From Sphingomonas kyeonggiensis (GTDB taxonomy: Bacteria > Pseudomonadota > Alphaproteobacteria > Sphingomonadales > Sphingomonadaceae): a stretch of 64,000 bases of DNA. The notes below the pieces were generated by a model. The model saw only the letters and a list, made by a program, of their open reading frames with translations. It searched no databases and was not told the DNA's origin. The stretch lies in contig NZ_JACHLN010000001.1 in the NCBI RefSeq assembly GCF_014204495.1, positions 1,488,001-1,552,000 of the forward strand, read 5' to 3'. Shown piece by piece: positions 32,231 to 41,060 of the stretch (within the stretch, counting starts at the first letter, position 1; each line of letters opens with the position of its first letter). The translations under genes were made by a program, and so were the position numbers.

Positions 32231-32276
32231 CTACTGCCACACTGCTGACACCATGCTGGCAGCAGTGTGGCAGTAG
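32231..32276. promoter_or_regulatory. 17-bp inverted repeat, candidate operator of the WYL regulator
   Basis: Perfect arms CTACTGCCACACTGCTG (32231-32247) and CAGCAGTGTGGCAGTAG (32260-32276) with a 12-bp spacer. It lies 9 bp upstream of the WYL start and 36 bp before the GFA-type start, an ideal place for control of both. Confidence 0.75.
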
Positions 32277-32312
32277 GTCGAGTCCCGACACAGACAAACG
32301 GGAGTTCGGGAC

Positions 32313-32720
32313 ATGACGATGAAGACCTATCAGGGCAGCTGCCATTGCCGCGCGGTGACCTTCGAGGCGGATATCGACCTCGAGGCGGGCACCGGGAAGT
32401 GCAATTGCAGCTATTGCCGCAAGCGCCGCAACTGGGGCGTGGTGCTCAAGCCTGACCAGTTCCGCCTGCTCTCGGGCCGCGACGCGCTGGGCGAATATCA
32501 GTTCGGCACGAAGAGCGGGCATCACCGCTTCTGCGTCTATTGCGGGATCGCGCCGTTCGGCGACGGGCATGTCGAGGCGATCGGCGGGGACTTCGTCTCG
32601 GTGCAGGTCCTGTGCCTCGACGATGTGCCGCTGGCTGAGCTGGAGGCGGCGCCGGTCCGCTATGCCGACGGTCTGCACGACGCCTGGTGGCAGGAAGCCG
32701 AGGAGAAGGCGATCCTGTAG
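32313..32720 (+). CDS. GFA-family (glutathione-dependent formaldehyde-activating/CENP-V-like) zinc protein
   Basis: A 135-aa small zinc-binding protein. Cysteines at 10 and 12 (GSCHC), 30, 32 and 35 (KCNCSYC) and 74 and 77 (FCVYCG) reproduce the seven-cysteine GFA pattern. The family includes an S-hydroxymethylglutathione-forming protein, but most members are uncharacterised, so formaldehyde metabolism is only a possibility. ATG 32313 is used; 32319 is also possible. Probably controlled by the divergent WYL regulator. Confidence 0.88.
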   Translation: MTMKTYQGSCHCRAVTFEADIDLEAGTGKCNCSYCRKRRNWGVVLKPDQFRLLSGRDALGEYQFGTKSGHHRFCVYCGIAPFGDGHVEAIGGDFVSVQVLCLDDVPLAELEAAPVRYADGLHDAWWQEAEEKAIL

Positions 32721-32884
32721 GAAAGAGCCCGGCGGACGCGCCGGAGTTCTTCGCGGCCAATAGGCGGCGGATTTATTGAGGAGGACAATTATCCGATTGC
32801 GGATGTCGGCGCGGAGTAACTTGCGCTTCCGCTGTTCATGGTTACTATTTCCTTTGTTCGGGTAATCATGAGCTGGGGGGTAGC

Positions 32885-34678
32885 ATGATATTTCGTTCGC
32901 ATCTGACGGTATTCACTCTGGTGGCGGCGTGCGCGCCGCTGCCTGTTCTGGCGCAGGGCGCGGAAGCGGTTTCCGGTTTCCGGAACGGCCTGAAGGGGCG
33001 GATCGTCGAGCAGCGCGCGCAGGGTGTCGATCCGCAGCGCGATTCGGCCAACAAGATCGATGCCGGCTATTATCGCCTGCGCTTCGAGCAGACCAGCATC
33101 GCCGACGCGGCGATCTGTCCGCGCGCCGCGTTCAAGTCCAGCAACGAGTTCGAGAAATGGCGGAGCGACGAGGGCGGGCTCTACCAGCAGATCTTCGACA
33201 AGAAGGGCGTCTGGAGCCTCACCGCGCGGGTGGGCCTGCGCGCGAAGGGAAGCGAGCGGGCGTCGCGCGAGCTGCGCCTGATCGCGGTCGAGAATCCCGA
33301 GGAGAAGAACTGCAAGCTGAAGATCGCCGGCAGCCAGCAGGGCGATGACGACGCACTGGACGCGGCTTCGCTGCTGGTGCCGTTCGACCCGACCGCCACG
33401 ATCTACGAGGACCGGCTCACGGTCGCGTTCAAGTCGGTCTACAAGCTGGAGCCCAACAGCCAGCGGCTCGACCAGCTCTGGGCCGGGATCAACCTGTTCG
33501 CCACCACGATCTCGGCGGGGCTCGGCCCCATCGTCGGCGCGGCGACTCCGCTCGGGAAGACCGAGACGGCGAAGCTGCTGACGACGGATGTCGAGACGGA
33601 AGCGCCGGCCAGCTTCGAGGCCGATCCCGGCCTGGGCACCCGGGCGAACCGGGTGTTCGTCTATCTGGGGTTCCCGCCGCTGCCCAGGACGCTCCCCGCG
33701 ACGCTCACGGGCGGCATGACGATCTCGCTCAACTACCAGGCGTCGCTGTTCCGCAAGGGGCAATATTATTCGACGACCTTCACCCAGACCAATCCGATCA
33801 AGGCCAATGAGGTGCTCAATGCGACGCCGATCCCGGCCGAAGCCGCGGGCGGCACTTTGCGCACGGTGCGCCAGGCGCTGGCGACCGGCGTGTTCGACGG
33901 CCTGAACAACGCCACCTCGACCGCGGGCTTCGACGGGGCCTGTTCGACCGCTCGCCCGGCGCTCAAGGCGCTCGACCTGTCCGAGGTGGATATCGATGCG
34001 TTCCTGTGGGCGGTCGCGGCCAGGTCCAGCCATGCCGCGGTGCGCGACCATCTCGGCAAGCTGGCCTGTTTCGGTATCGAGGGGCGCGCCAACCTTGCCA
34101 AGCTGGGCGTGGTCGTCACCGATGAGGTGGTGCAGCCGCCCACGACGCAGGCGACCCTTTCGGCGATGCACGCCGCGATGACCAGCTTCGGCGGCATCGT
34201 GCAGGCGCCCCCGGGGACGCCGCTCAATCCCGACCTGACGGTGCGCTTCGCCGAGAAGATCAAGATCGTCCTCGCCGACGATGCAGCGCAGGCGCTGATG
34301 CCGCAATCCGAGATCAGCTTCGAGCGTTCGCGCGACGAGGCGCTGACGCTGCTCAACCAGAATTTCTCCAATATCGGCTGCTTCGCGCCCCGCCTGGGAA
34401 GCGATACGCTGATGCTGCCCCTGCGCCCGAACTTCTTCCCGCTCCCGACCAATGGCCGGGCGGCGGCGGCGCTGGTGCTGTCGAGGGAAGCCACGCCGCG
34501 GCCCTTCATCTTCTCGTTCGGCTTCGATCCGGTGCTCGAGGGCGGGAATGCGAAGATCTCGACGATCCTGATCGGGCGGCGCGGAGCGGGGACCGACGAC
34601 GTGGTCAAGGAACTGACCGTCAACCGGCGCCCGAAGAGCTGCACCGAGACCTGGATGAACGACGCGTTCAATCCCTGA
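32885..34678 (+). CDS. Large secreted protein of unknown function
   Basis: A 597-aa exported protein with signal peptide MIFRSHLTVFTLVAACAPLPVLAQ and ribosome site ggggggt before ATG 32885. The mature chain has no transmembrane segment, few cysteines (CPRAAF, KNCKLKI, GACSTA, KLACFG, IGCFAPR, KSCTETW) and stretches of mixed alpha/beta character. I recognise no catalytic motif. It ends before a bidirectional terminator shared with a TonB-dependent receptor gene. Possibly a periplasmic protein; function not assigned. Confidence 0.75.
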   Translation: MIFRSHLTVFTLVAACAPLPVLAQGAEAVSGFRNGLKGRIVEQRAQGVDPQRDSANKIDAGYYRLRFEQTSIADAAICPRAAFKSSNEFEKWRSDEGGLYQQIFDKKGVWSLTARVGLRAKGSERASRELRLIAVENPEEKNCKLKIAGSQQGDDDALDAASLLVPFDPTATIYEDRLTVAFKSVYKLEPNSQRLDQLWAGINLFATTISAGLGPIVGAATPLGKTETAKLLTTDVETEAPASFEADPGLGTRANRVFVYLGFPPLPRTLPATLTGGMTISLNYQASLFRKGQYYSTTFTQTNPIKANEVLNATPIPAEAAGGTLRTVRQALATGVFDGLNNATSTAGFDGACSTARPALKALDLSEVDIDAFLWAVAARSSHAAVRDHLGKLACFGIEGRANLAKLGVVVTDEVVQPPTTQATLSAMHAAMTSFGGIVQAPPGTPLNPDLTVRFAEKIKIVLADDAAQALMPQSEISFERSRDEALTLLNQNFSNIGCFAPRLGSDTLMLPLRPNFFPLPTNGRAAAALVLSREATPRPFIFSFGFDPVLEGGNAKISTILIGRRGAGTDDVVKELTVNRRPKSCTETWMNDAFNP

Positions 34679-34709
34679 GGCCGGGTGCGGCGGCGCCGTG
34701 GAAAATGCG

Positions 34710-34737
34710 AAAGGCCGGGGCGCGAACCCCGGCCTTT
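34710..34737. terminator. Bidirectional intrinsic terminator
   Basis: AAAGGCCGGGG (34710-34720) and CCCCGGCCTTT (34727-34737) pair perfectly around CGCGAA; TCCTTTT follows on the plus strand and A-rich DNA flanks the other side. It lies between convergent genes and can serve both. Confidence 0.88.
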
Positions 34738-34758
34738 CCTTTTGCGTGGACCCGGCGA

Positions 34759-37134
34759 TCAGAAGGACGTGCTGAGCGTGCCGAACACCTGGCGCGGGGC
34801 CGAGGAGTGGAACACCACGATGCTGCCCGCCGCGTCGTCCGGCGCGAAGACGCTGCTGTCGAAGTTCGACGCGTAGCGCTTGTCGGTCAGGTTGGTGACG
34901 TTGAGCGACAGCTTGAGGCTCTTGAGCCCGGCGAGATCGCCGAAATCATAGCCAATGCCGAGATCGACGGTGGTGTAACCGCCGAAGCTCTGGTCGTTGG
35001 TGTAGGTATAGTAGCGGCGGCCGGTATACTTGCCCTGCACCGAGGCGGAGAAGCCGCCGGTGTGGAGGGTCAGCACGCTGGCGAGCATCTCCTTGGGCGT
35101 GTCCACCTGCTGCTTGCCGGCGGTCATCTTCACCACGCAGGTGGTGGTGCACCAGTTGAGATTCTCGTCATAGGTCGACTTGTTGTACGAAGCCGAATTG
35201 TACCAGCTCAGCCAGGGCGTCGCCTTCCACAGCACGCCGAGCTCGACACCCTTGCTGGTGACGCCGCCGGCATTGTGGAAGCTGTTGCCGCAGCCCGGGT
35301 TCTGCTGCTGGTTGGTCGGGCAGGGGTTGTACTGCAGCAGGCGGTTCTCGAACTTGACGTAATAGCCGCTGAGCGCGACCTGGAGCGGGCCGCCGACATA
35401 GCGATAGCCGCCCTCGACGCTCTTCGAGGTTTCGGGCTTGAGATACTGGCCCTGCTGGTTCCACACGGTCTGCGAGACCGACTGCGGCCCGAGCTTGAAG
35501 CCGCCCTGGTACATGGCCATGTTTTCGGCATAGCTGGCGAACAGCTCATGGCCGGGCGCGACGTTCCAGTGGACGCCGACCTCGGGGAGGAAATTGTCCT
35601 TGGCGACTAGCGAGCCGGTGGCGAACTGGCTCGAGGCGGGCGGGGCCGAGGCGGCGATGCCGCGGATCGCATAGGCGTTCGAGCGCGAATAGGTGCTCTT
35701 GAAGCCGAAATCGACAGTCAGCGCGTCGTCGAACAGGCGCACCGTGTCCTGCACGAAGAACTGGTGGGTCTTCCAGCGGGTCTCCTGCACCCACTGGGCG
35801 GTGTTGGGCACGCCGCCGAGGAACTGGGCGAGGCTGAACACGCCGGTGACGTTGGTCCAGATATAGCGCGCGGCGCTGCTGGTGTTCTGCTCGACCCACA
35901 GGCCGGCCTGGAGTTCGTTGAAGCCGAGCTTCCAGGTCAGGCTGCCGACCACGCCGGTGCGGTCGATCGTGTAGCGGGTGTCGCGGATCTGGACGGGCAG
36001 GTCATCCGCGGTCGACGTGGTGCCCTGGTTCGACAGGCCGGCGATCCAGTTGTTGCCCGCGCCCTTGTCATTGTGATGATAGACCTGGGTGCGGACGCTG
36101 AGGTTGCCAGTCAGGTCGAAGTCGCCGGCCAGGTAGAACAGGTTGTCGTTGCGCAGGATCTGGCCGTTGGTGAAGGTGACGTCCGAGTTCTTCTGCGGCG
36201 AAGGGGCGGCGGCGCACTTGATCGGGGTGGTGGTCACCGTGCAGGCGGCGACGCCGAGATAGCGGTTCCAGTCGGGCGCATAGCCGGCCCAGTCCCAGCC
36301 GAGCCGGTTCAGCATGTCCTTCGACAGATAGGGATCGTCGGCCTGGTTGGTGCGCGAGACGTCGGCGAAGGCGGTGATCCTGATGCCCTCGGCCTGGTAC
36401 TGGAGCTTGGCGTTGAGCTGCTTGCCGTTCGACCAGTTATAGGCGCCCTGGTTCACGAACAGGTCCTGCTCGACATATTGCGCCGAGACATAGGCCGAGA
36501 AGCCGCCATGCTCGCCGGTGTCGAAGCGGACGAAGCCGCGACGGCTCTTCTCGCTACCGGCGGTGATGCTGGCCGAGACGCCCATTTCCTTCTTCGGATC
36601 GCTGCTGAAATAGGTCAGCGCGCCACCCAGGTTGCTGGTCGAGGGAATGGCGAGGCCGGCGATGCCGGTGGCGAGATCGGCGCGGCCGAGATTCTCCGAG
36701 ATCAGCGCGCGGCTGATCGTGAGGCCGTTGTAATTGTTATAGGCGCCGTCGCCGAGCGGCATGCCGTCGAGCGTGTAGCCGAGATGCGTGGTGTTGAAGC
36801 CGCGGACCTGGAGGGTGAGCGACTGCTCGTTGGTGCCGAGCGCGTCGATCGACTGGGCGCTGACGCCCGGCAGGAAGTTGAGCGCCTTCTGCACGCTGGT
36901 GCCCGGCGGCAGCGTCTCGAGGTTCGAGGGGAGCAGGGTGGAGACCGAGCGGGTCTGGCCGCTGCCGATCACGACGATGGTGGCGTCGCTGCTGCTATCC
37001 TCATCGGCGACGGCGGTGGTGCTGTCGGCGGTCTGGGCATGCGCGGCGGGCGCGAGCGAAACCAGCGCGGCCGAGGCCATCAGAAAGGCATAGGCGTGGC
37101 CATGGCGCAGCCGGCGGCGCGAAAATTCGGTCAT
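34759..37134 (-). CDS. TonB-dependent receptor
   Basis: Outer-membrane gated channel for an unknown scarce ligand, energised by TonB-ExbBD. The 791-aa protein has a signal peptide (MTEFSRRRLRHGHAYAFLMASAALVSLAPAAHA region), a TonB-box-like stretch (DATIVVIGSG), a plug with LPGVSAQSIDALGTNEQSL ... VRGFNTTHLGYTLDGMPLGD, and a beta-barrel ending in an aromatic terminal strand (VFGTLSTSF). The plug style (GFNTTH, LDGMPLGD) resembles siderophore/FecA-like receptors. The start at 37134 is the first ATG giving a signal peptide. Confidence 0.92.
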   Translation of the reverse strand: MTEFSRRRLRHGHAYAFLMASAALVSLAPAAHAQTADSTTAVADEDSSSDATIVVIGSGQTRSVSTLLPSNLETLPPGTSVQKALNFLPGVSAQSIDALGTNEQSLTLQVRGFNTTHLGYTLDGMPLGDGAYNNYNGLTISRALISENLGRADLATGIAGLAIPSTSNLGGALTYFSSDPKKEMGVSASITAGSEKSRRGFVRFDTGEHGGFSAYVSAQYVEQDLFVNQGAYNWSNGKQLNAKLQYQAEGIRITAFADVSRTNQADDPYLSKDMLNRLGWDWAGYAPDWNRYLGVAACTVTTTPIKCAAAPSPQKNSDVTFTNGQILRNDNLFYLAGDFDLTGNLSVRTQVYHHNDKGAGNNWIAGLSNQGTTSTADDLPVQIRDTRYTIDRTGVVGSLTWKLGFNELQAGLWVEQNTSSAARYIWTNVTGVFSLAQFLGGVPNTAQWVQETRWKTHQFFVQDTVRLFDDALTVDFGFKSTYSRSNAYAIRGIAASAPPASSQFATGSLVAKDNFLPEVGVHWNVAPGHELFASYAENMAMYQGGFKLGPQSVSQTVWNQQGQYLKPETSKSVEGGYRYVGGPLQVALSGYYVKFENRLLQYNPCPTNQQQNPGCGNSFHNAGGVTSKGVELGVLWKATPWLSWYNSASYNKSTYDENLNWCTTTCVVKMTAGKQQVDTPKEMLASVLTLHTGGFSASVQGKYTGRRYYTYTNDQSFGGYTTVDLGIGYDFGDLAGLKSLKLSLNVTNLTDKRYASNFDSSVFAPDDAAGSIVVFHSSAPRQVFGTLSTSF

Positions 37135-37256
37135 GTGATCTTTCCCATCCCGGCGACCGGCCGGTCGCCCTCGACCCGGGCGGCTAGGCAGGGTTGGGGA
37201 CGGTAGCGTTACGGGAGCGAGACAGTTTGATGACGCGGGGCGGTTGGCCATGTTGC

Positions 37257-37272
37257 GTTGCCAAATGGCAAC
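37257..37272. promoter_or_regulatory. Inverted repeat between receptor and serine hydrolase genes
   Basis: GTTGCCA-AA-TGGCAAC, perfect 7-bp arms, in the 253-bp divergent gap. An 18-bp palindrome GGCGACCGGCCGGTCGCC also lies at 37152-37169, near the receptor start. Either could be an operator or leader hairpin; no regulator is known. Confidence 0.4.
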
Positions 37273-37387
37273 AATCCGTAGCGGTCCGCGGCGCCGGTGA
37301 TCTTCTGAGCAAGCGCCGCCAACCACCGGTTTTTGTTGCTGCAGGACCATGAACATGCAGGATGCCGCTCAAACAGGGAGGGTGTTC

Positions 37388-38527
37388 ATGCGTCGAGTGG
37401 TGCGATTCGGGATGGCCGGGCTGCTGGCATTGGGGGTCGTCGCGCCAGCCGCGGCCAAGGGGCCGGACATGGATGCCGCGGTGAAGGCGGCGATGGCCGA
37501 GACCGGGGCGAAGGGCGTCGCGGTTGCGCTGATCGACAAGGGCAAGGTCGTCTCGGTCAAGACCTATGGCGACCGCAACGCCAAGGGCGATCCGCTGACG
37601 CCCGACACGATCCTGTACGGCGCATCGCTGACCAAGGCGGTGTTCGGCTATCTGGTCACCCAGCTGGCGGAAGAGAAGAAGCTCGATCTCGACGCGCCGA
37701 TCGCGGCGATGCTGCCGAAGCCGATCCCCGACTATGGCAATCTCGATGCCTATGGCCATTGGGGCGACCTGGCCGGTGACGAACGCTGGCGGAAGATCAC
37801 GCCGCGCCATGTGCTCAACCACGCCACCGGCTTCGCCAATTTCGCGGTGCTCGAGCCCGACGGCAAGCTGCGCTTCCATTTCGATCCGGGCAGCAATTAC
37901 GGCTATTCGGGCGAGGGCATCTCGCTGCTCCAGTTCGGAGTGGAGAAGGGGCTGGGGCTGAGCGTGGAAGCCGAGCTGCAGCGCCGCTTCTTCCAGCCGC
38001 TGGGCATGACCCGGACCAGCCTGATCTGGCAGGACAGCTTCGGCACCAACCTGGCGGACGGCTGGGACGAGAACGGCAAGACCGAGCCGCATGACGATCG
38101 CAGCCGGGTGCGCGCGGCGGGATCGATGGACACGACGATCCACGACCTGGCGATCCTGGCGGCGGCGATGGTGCGCGGCCAGGGCCTGTCGCCCAAGTGG
38201 CGCGCCGAATATGTGCGCGGCACCCAGAAGATCCCGAGCCGGACGCAGTTCCCGACGCTGAACAACCCGGCCAGGCCGGGCGAGGGAACAAGCGCGAAGG
38301 CGGCGCTGGGCGTGATCGCCTTTACCGGGCCGCAGGGCGCGGGCTGGCTGAAGGGCGGGCACAATGAAGTGACCGCGAATACGCTGGTCTGCCTGGAGAA
38401 GGGCCAGCGCTGCGTGCTGATCCTCGGCAATGACGTGCGGATCGAGAAGGCGTTCCCGAAGCTGGTGAAGGCGGCGCTGGGGGATACCGGCGTGCCCTAT
38501 GCCTGGGAATATGGCTTCAAGGACTGA
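37388..38527 (+). CDS. Secreted serine hydrolase of the beta-lactamase/transpeptidase fold
   Basis: A 379-aa exported enzyme. A signal peptide (RFGMAGLLALGVVAPAAA) precedes a class C-like/EstB-type fold. The nucleophile is Ser80 in YGASLTKA (SxxK, S80-L-T-K83), the second motif is YGYSGEG, and the C-terminal motif is KGGHNE. Members include D-aminopeptidases, esterases and penicillin-binding-type enzymes; activity here cannot be specified. GGGAGGG precedes ATG 37388; an earlier in-frame ATG at 37349 is less likely. Confidence 0.9.
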   Translation: MRRVVRFGMAGLLALGVVAPAAAKGPDMDAAVKAAMAETGAKGVAVALIDKGKVVSVKTYGDRNAKGDPLTPDTILYGASLTKAVFGYLVTQLAEEKKLDLDAPIAAMLPKPIPDYGNLDAYGHWGDLAGDERWRKITPRHVLNHATGFANFAVLEPDGKLRFHFDPGSNYGYSGEGISLLQFGVEKGLGLSVEAELQRRFFQPLGMTRTSLIWQDSFGTNLADGWDENGKTEPHDDRSRVRAAGSMDTTIHDLAILAAAMVRGQGLSPKWRAEYVRGTQKIPSRTQFPTLNNPARPGEGTSAKAALGVIAFTGPQGAGWLKGGHNEVTANTLVCLEKGQRCVLILGNDVRIEKAFPKLVKAALGDTGVPYAWEYGFKD

Positions 38528-38581
38528 GGCCTGAGGGTTGCGGCAGCCGGTGGCGCGCCGGCTGCCGCCTTCGCGCGACCC

Positions 38582-40843
38582 TCAGGGTTTGCCCAGCGCC
38601 GAGGACAGGTCGAATTCGGTGACCGGCTTGCCGTAATAGTCGCGGACGACCAGGCGCACGGGCTTCACGTCGAACGGCATCGGATAGACATAGGTCAGCG
38701 GCGCGGTGCCGTTCTTCTCCAGATAGACGCTGGTGACCATCCGGTCCGAGCCGTCGCGGCCATAGCCATTGCCGTCATGCTTGTAGGTCATGCCGTCCGA
38801 GCCGAGGACGGTCCAGCTGTTGTAGTTGTTCCAGATGCTGCGCCGGATGGTCTGGTCGTTGCGCATCATCAGCGTCACTTCGACTGCGCCCGAGCGCTGG
38901 CGGCGGACCGCGTCGAGCCGGGTGAAGAAATAGCCGGTGTTGCGGAAATCGCCGGCGACGGTTGCCGAGGTCGCGGCCGGGGCGGGCGTCGGCGTGGGAG
39001 CAGGCGTTGGCGTTGGAGCCGGTGTTGGCGTCGGGGCGGGCGTCGGTGTGTCCTTCGCGGTCGACGTGCTCGTCTTTCCTGTCGTCGCCGGCTCCGGCGC
39101 CTTTCGCCGCGACGCCAGGGGGAAGTCGGTGCTGTTCGCGGCCTGCGCCTTGAGCAGCAGCCCCTGCTTGGGCTGGGCCAGCTCCTTGACCGTGATCGAG
39201 CTGACCGTTTCCTGCTGGGCGCGCGGCAGGTCGAACGACGTGGTGATGACGACGTCCTTGAGCACGCCGACAGAGGGGCTCGGCGCGTAGGCGATCTGCT
39301 TGGCGACTGTCTTGGTCGCGGCGCCGGTGCCGCTGTTCAGCGTGAACTCGAACGCCGATTGCGCCGACAGCGCCACCACCGTCTTGTTGGTCGCGGTGAT
39401 GCTGACCGTCATGCTGGTGGGCGTCTTGTAGTGCAGCTCGGTCATCCGCACCTTCCAGCGGCCGAGGCTGACGAACCCCGGCTCGGTGAACTTGATCGGA
39501 TCGCCGCTGGTATCGGCTGGCGGAGCGCTGGCCGGCGGAGGGGTCTGTGTCGGCGTTGGGGTCGCGCCCGGTGGGGCCGGCAATTCGACCACGGTGCTCG
39601 CTTGGCTGGCGGGGAACAGCGGGCCCTTGATCTTGTCGAGCGTGGTTACCTTGACCGATTTGACCTTGGCCCGGTCCGCTGCTGGCACGCGGAAGGAAGC
39701 GTAGACGGCCACTTCCTCGCCAGTCTTGACCGATGGGGGAACGAGCGGCCCGGGCATAGTCGTCCGCGTATAATCGGCCAGGGGGTTGCCGGTGGAAGGC
39801 GGACGCGGAGTGCCGGCGGACAGGATGTCGTAGCTCAGGCCCGTCGCCTCATAGCTGCTCGCGCCGTTCAGGCTGAGCTGGAACGAACCGCTGGCGGTCT
39901 GCGGCAGGGGCGAAGCGTTCTTCGCGGCGATGGCGACGATGACGTTCGGGGTCTTCCCGTCGTCTTCCGGGCTATAGTAGACGCCGGCCTTGCGCAGCAG
40001 CCATCTGCCGAGCGTCTGCGGCTGCGCGCTGGCGAGGGTGAAGCCGGCAAGCGTGGCCTCGGGTGGCGGGGCCGGCGTCGGGTTCGGGTCCGATCCTGGC
40101 CCCGGATTGTTGGAGCCGCCGCCAGCCTCCTTCACCAGAAGCCGTATGCGGGGAAGGCCGTGGTCTGCCTGGAACTCGCTTGTGTAGCTGCTTGCCCATT
40201 GCCGCGGCGTGACCTCCGCGCTCACCAGCAGCGCCCGGCCGTTATAGGTCGCGCTGATTTCGTATTTGTCGGGCCGCAGGCCGCTTATTACATGGCCTTC
40301 GCCGCCCGTGTAGCGTGCCGTGCGCGTGATCGCGGTGCCGCCGCCAACGGGCTTCGCCGTGACGACGGCCTTGGACAGGTCCAACGTTTCATAGGTCTGG
40401 GCGATGACGTTGATCACGCCGCCCAGGCCATAGTCGCTCAGCGGATCGGGGTTCCCCCGCAGCTCGACGAAGCGCAGCTGGAAGTTGCGGGTCGCACCCG
40501 TGGCGCTGCTGAACTCCTCCTTGGTATCGGGCAACAGCTCGAACCGCCAGCCGCGGTAGACGGTATAGGCGTAGCCGGACCACTTGCCCTTCGGCTGGGT
40601 GACGGCAACGCGGTAATAGCCGTTTGCGTCGGTCGTGGTTGCCTTGTTGCTCTGGTTGTTCGTGCCGCCGCCGTCGGACGTGTAGTAGGCTGACACCTCG
40701 GCATTCGGGATGCCCTGGCCGTTCTCGTCGGTGACGCGGCCCTGCATATAAGTGTCTTCCTGCGCCGCGGCGTCGACCGCCAGCATGCAGGCGATCGCCG
40801 CGATGGAGACCGAAGCGCCTCGAATGAAACCCGGATGATACAT
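38582..40843 (-). CDS. Large modular secreted protein: carboxypeptidase-regulatory-like domain plus three repeated beta domains
   Basis: A 753-aa exported protein. A signal sequence (about residues 8-28) is followed by a CarboxypepD_reg-like domain (MQGRVTDENGQGIPNAEVSAYYT ... DANGYYRVAV). Then come three related beta domains, each introduced by a Pro-rich linker (near SDPNPTPAPPPEA, TPTPTQTPPPASAP and a TPTPAP repeat). Repeated pattern: GRWLLRKAGVYYSPE / GRWKVRMTELHYKTP / YFFTRLDAVRRQRSG, then a V-x-V core and N-K-T/N-A-S/ND-Q turn. DUF4352-like folds look similar. Role unknown; surface ligand binding is likely. Confidence 0.7.
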   Translation of the reverse strand: MYHPGFIRGASVSIAAIACMLAVDAAAQEDTYMQGRVTDENGQGIPNAEVSAYYTSDGGGTNNQSNKATTTDANGYYRVAVTQPKGKWSGYAYTVYRGWRFELLPDTKEEFSSATGATRNFQLRFVELRGNPDPLSDYGLGGVINVIAQTYETLDLSKAVVTAKPVGGGTAITRTARYTGGEGHVISGLRPDKYEISATYNGRALLVSAEVTPRQWASSYTSEFQADHGLPRIRLLVKEAGGGSNNPGPGSDPNPTPAPPPEATLAGFTLASAQPQTLGRWLLRKAGVYYSPEDDGKTPNVIVAIAAKNASPLPQTASGSFQLSLNGASSYEATGLSYDILSAGTPRPPSTGNPLADYTRTTMPGPLVPPSVKTGEEVAVYASFRVPAADRAKVKSVKVTTLDKIKGPLFPASQASTVVELPAPPGATPTPTQTPPPASAPPADTSGDPIKFTEPGFVSLGRWKVRMTELHYKTPTSMTVSITATNKTVVALSAQSAFEFTLNSGTGAATKTVAKQIAYAPSPSVGVLKDVVITTSFDLPRAQQETVSSITVKELAQPKQGLLLKAQAANSTDFPLASRRKAPEPATTGKTSTSTAKDTPTPAPTPTPAPTPTPAPTPTPAPAATSATVAGDFRNTGYFFTRLDAVRRQRSGAVEVTLMMRNDQTIRRSIWNNYNSWTVLGSDGMTYKHDGNGYGRDGSDRMVTSVYLEKNGTAPLTYVYPMPFDVKPVRLVVRDYYGKPVTEFDLSSALGKP

Positions 40844-41060
40844 GCTTGCTCTCGTCGCTGAGGATTTGTCCGGGACGCTGCCTCCGCGGCGACGAGGCGG
40901 ACAGGGATAAGCGATGAAAGCGGAGCGCGGCGATGCAGGGTGCGCGCCAGCGTCTCAATCAGGTCCGGTTCCGTCGCAGCGAGGCTTGCCGGCCCGCCTC
41001 GCTTGCCCATGAACCGCGTCGATGCCGCGCACGGGCGCGGGAAAGATGGGTGGAGGACGG

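Noticed and set aside
37135-37387. Cobalamin riboswitch upstream of the TonB receptor
   Set aside because: I looked for the conserved B12-box GCCACTG-type sequence and found none; only short palindromes are present.
38976-39060. Tandem DNA repeat as a mobile or regulatory element
   Set aside because: It encodes the in-frame TPTPAP linker of the modular secreted protein, so it is explained as coding low complexity.
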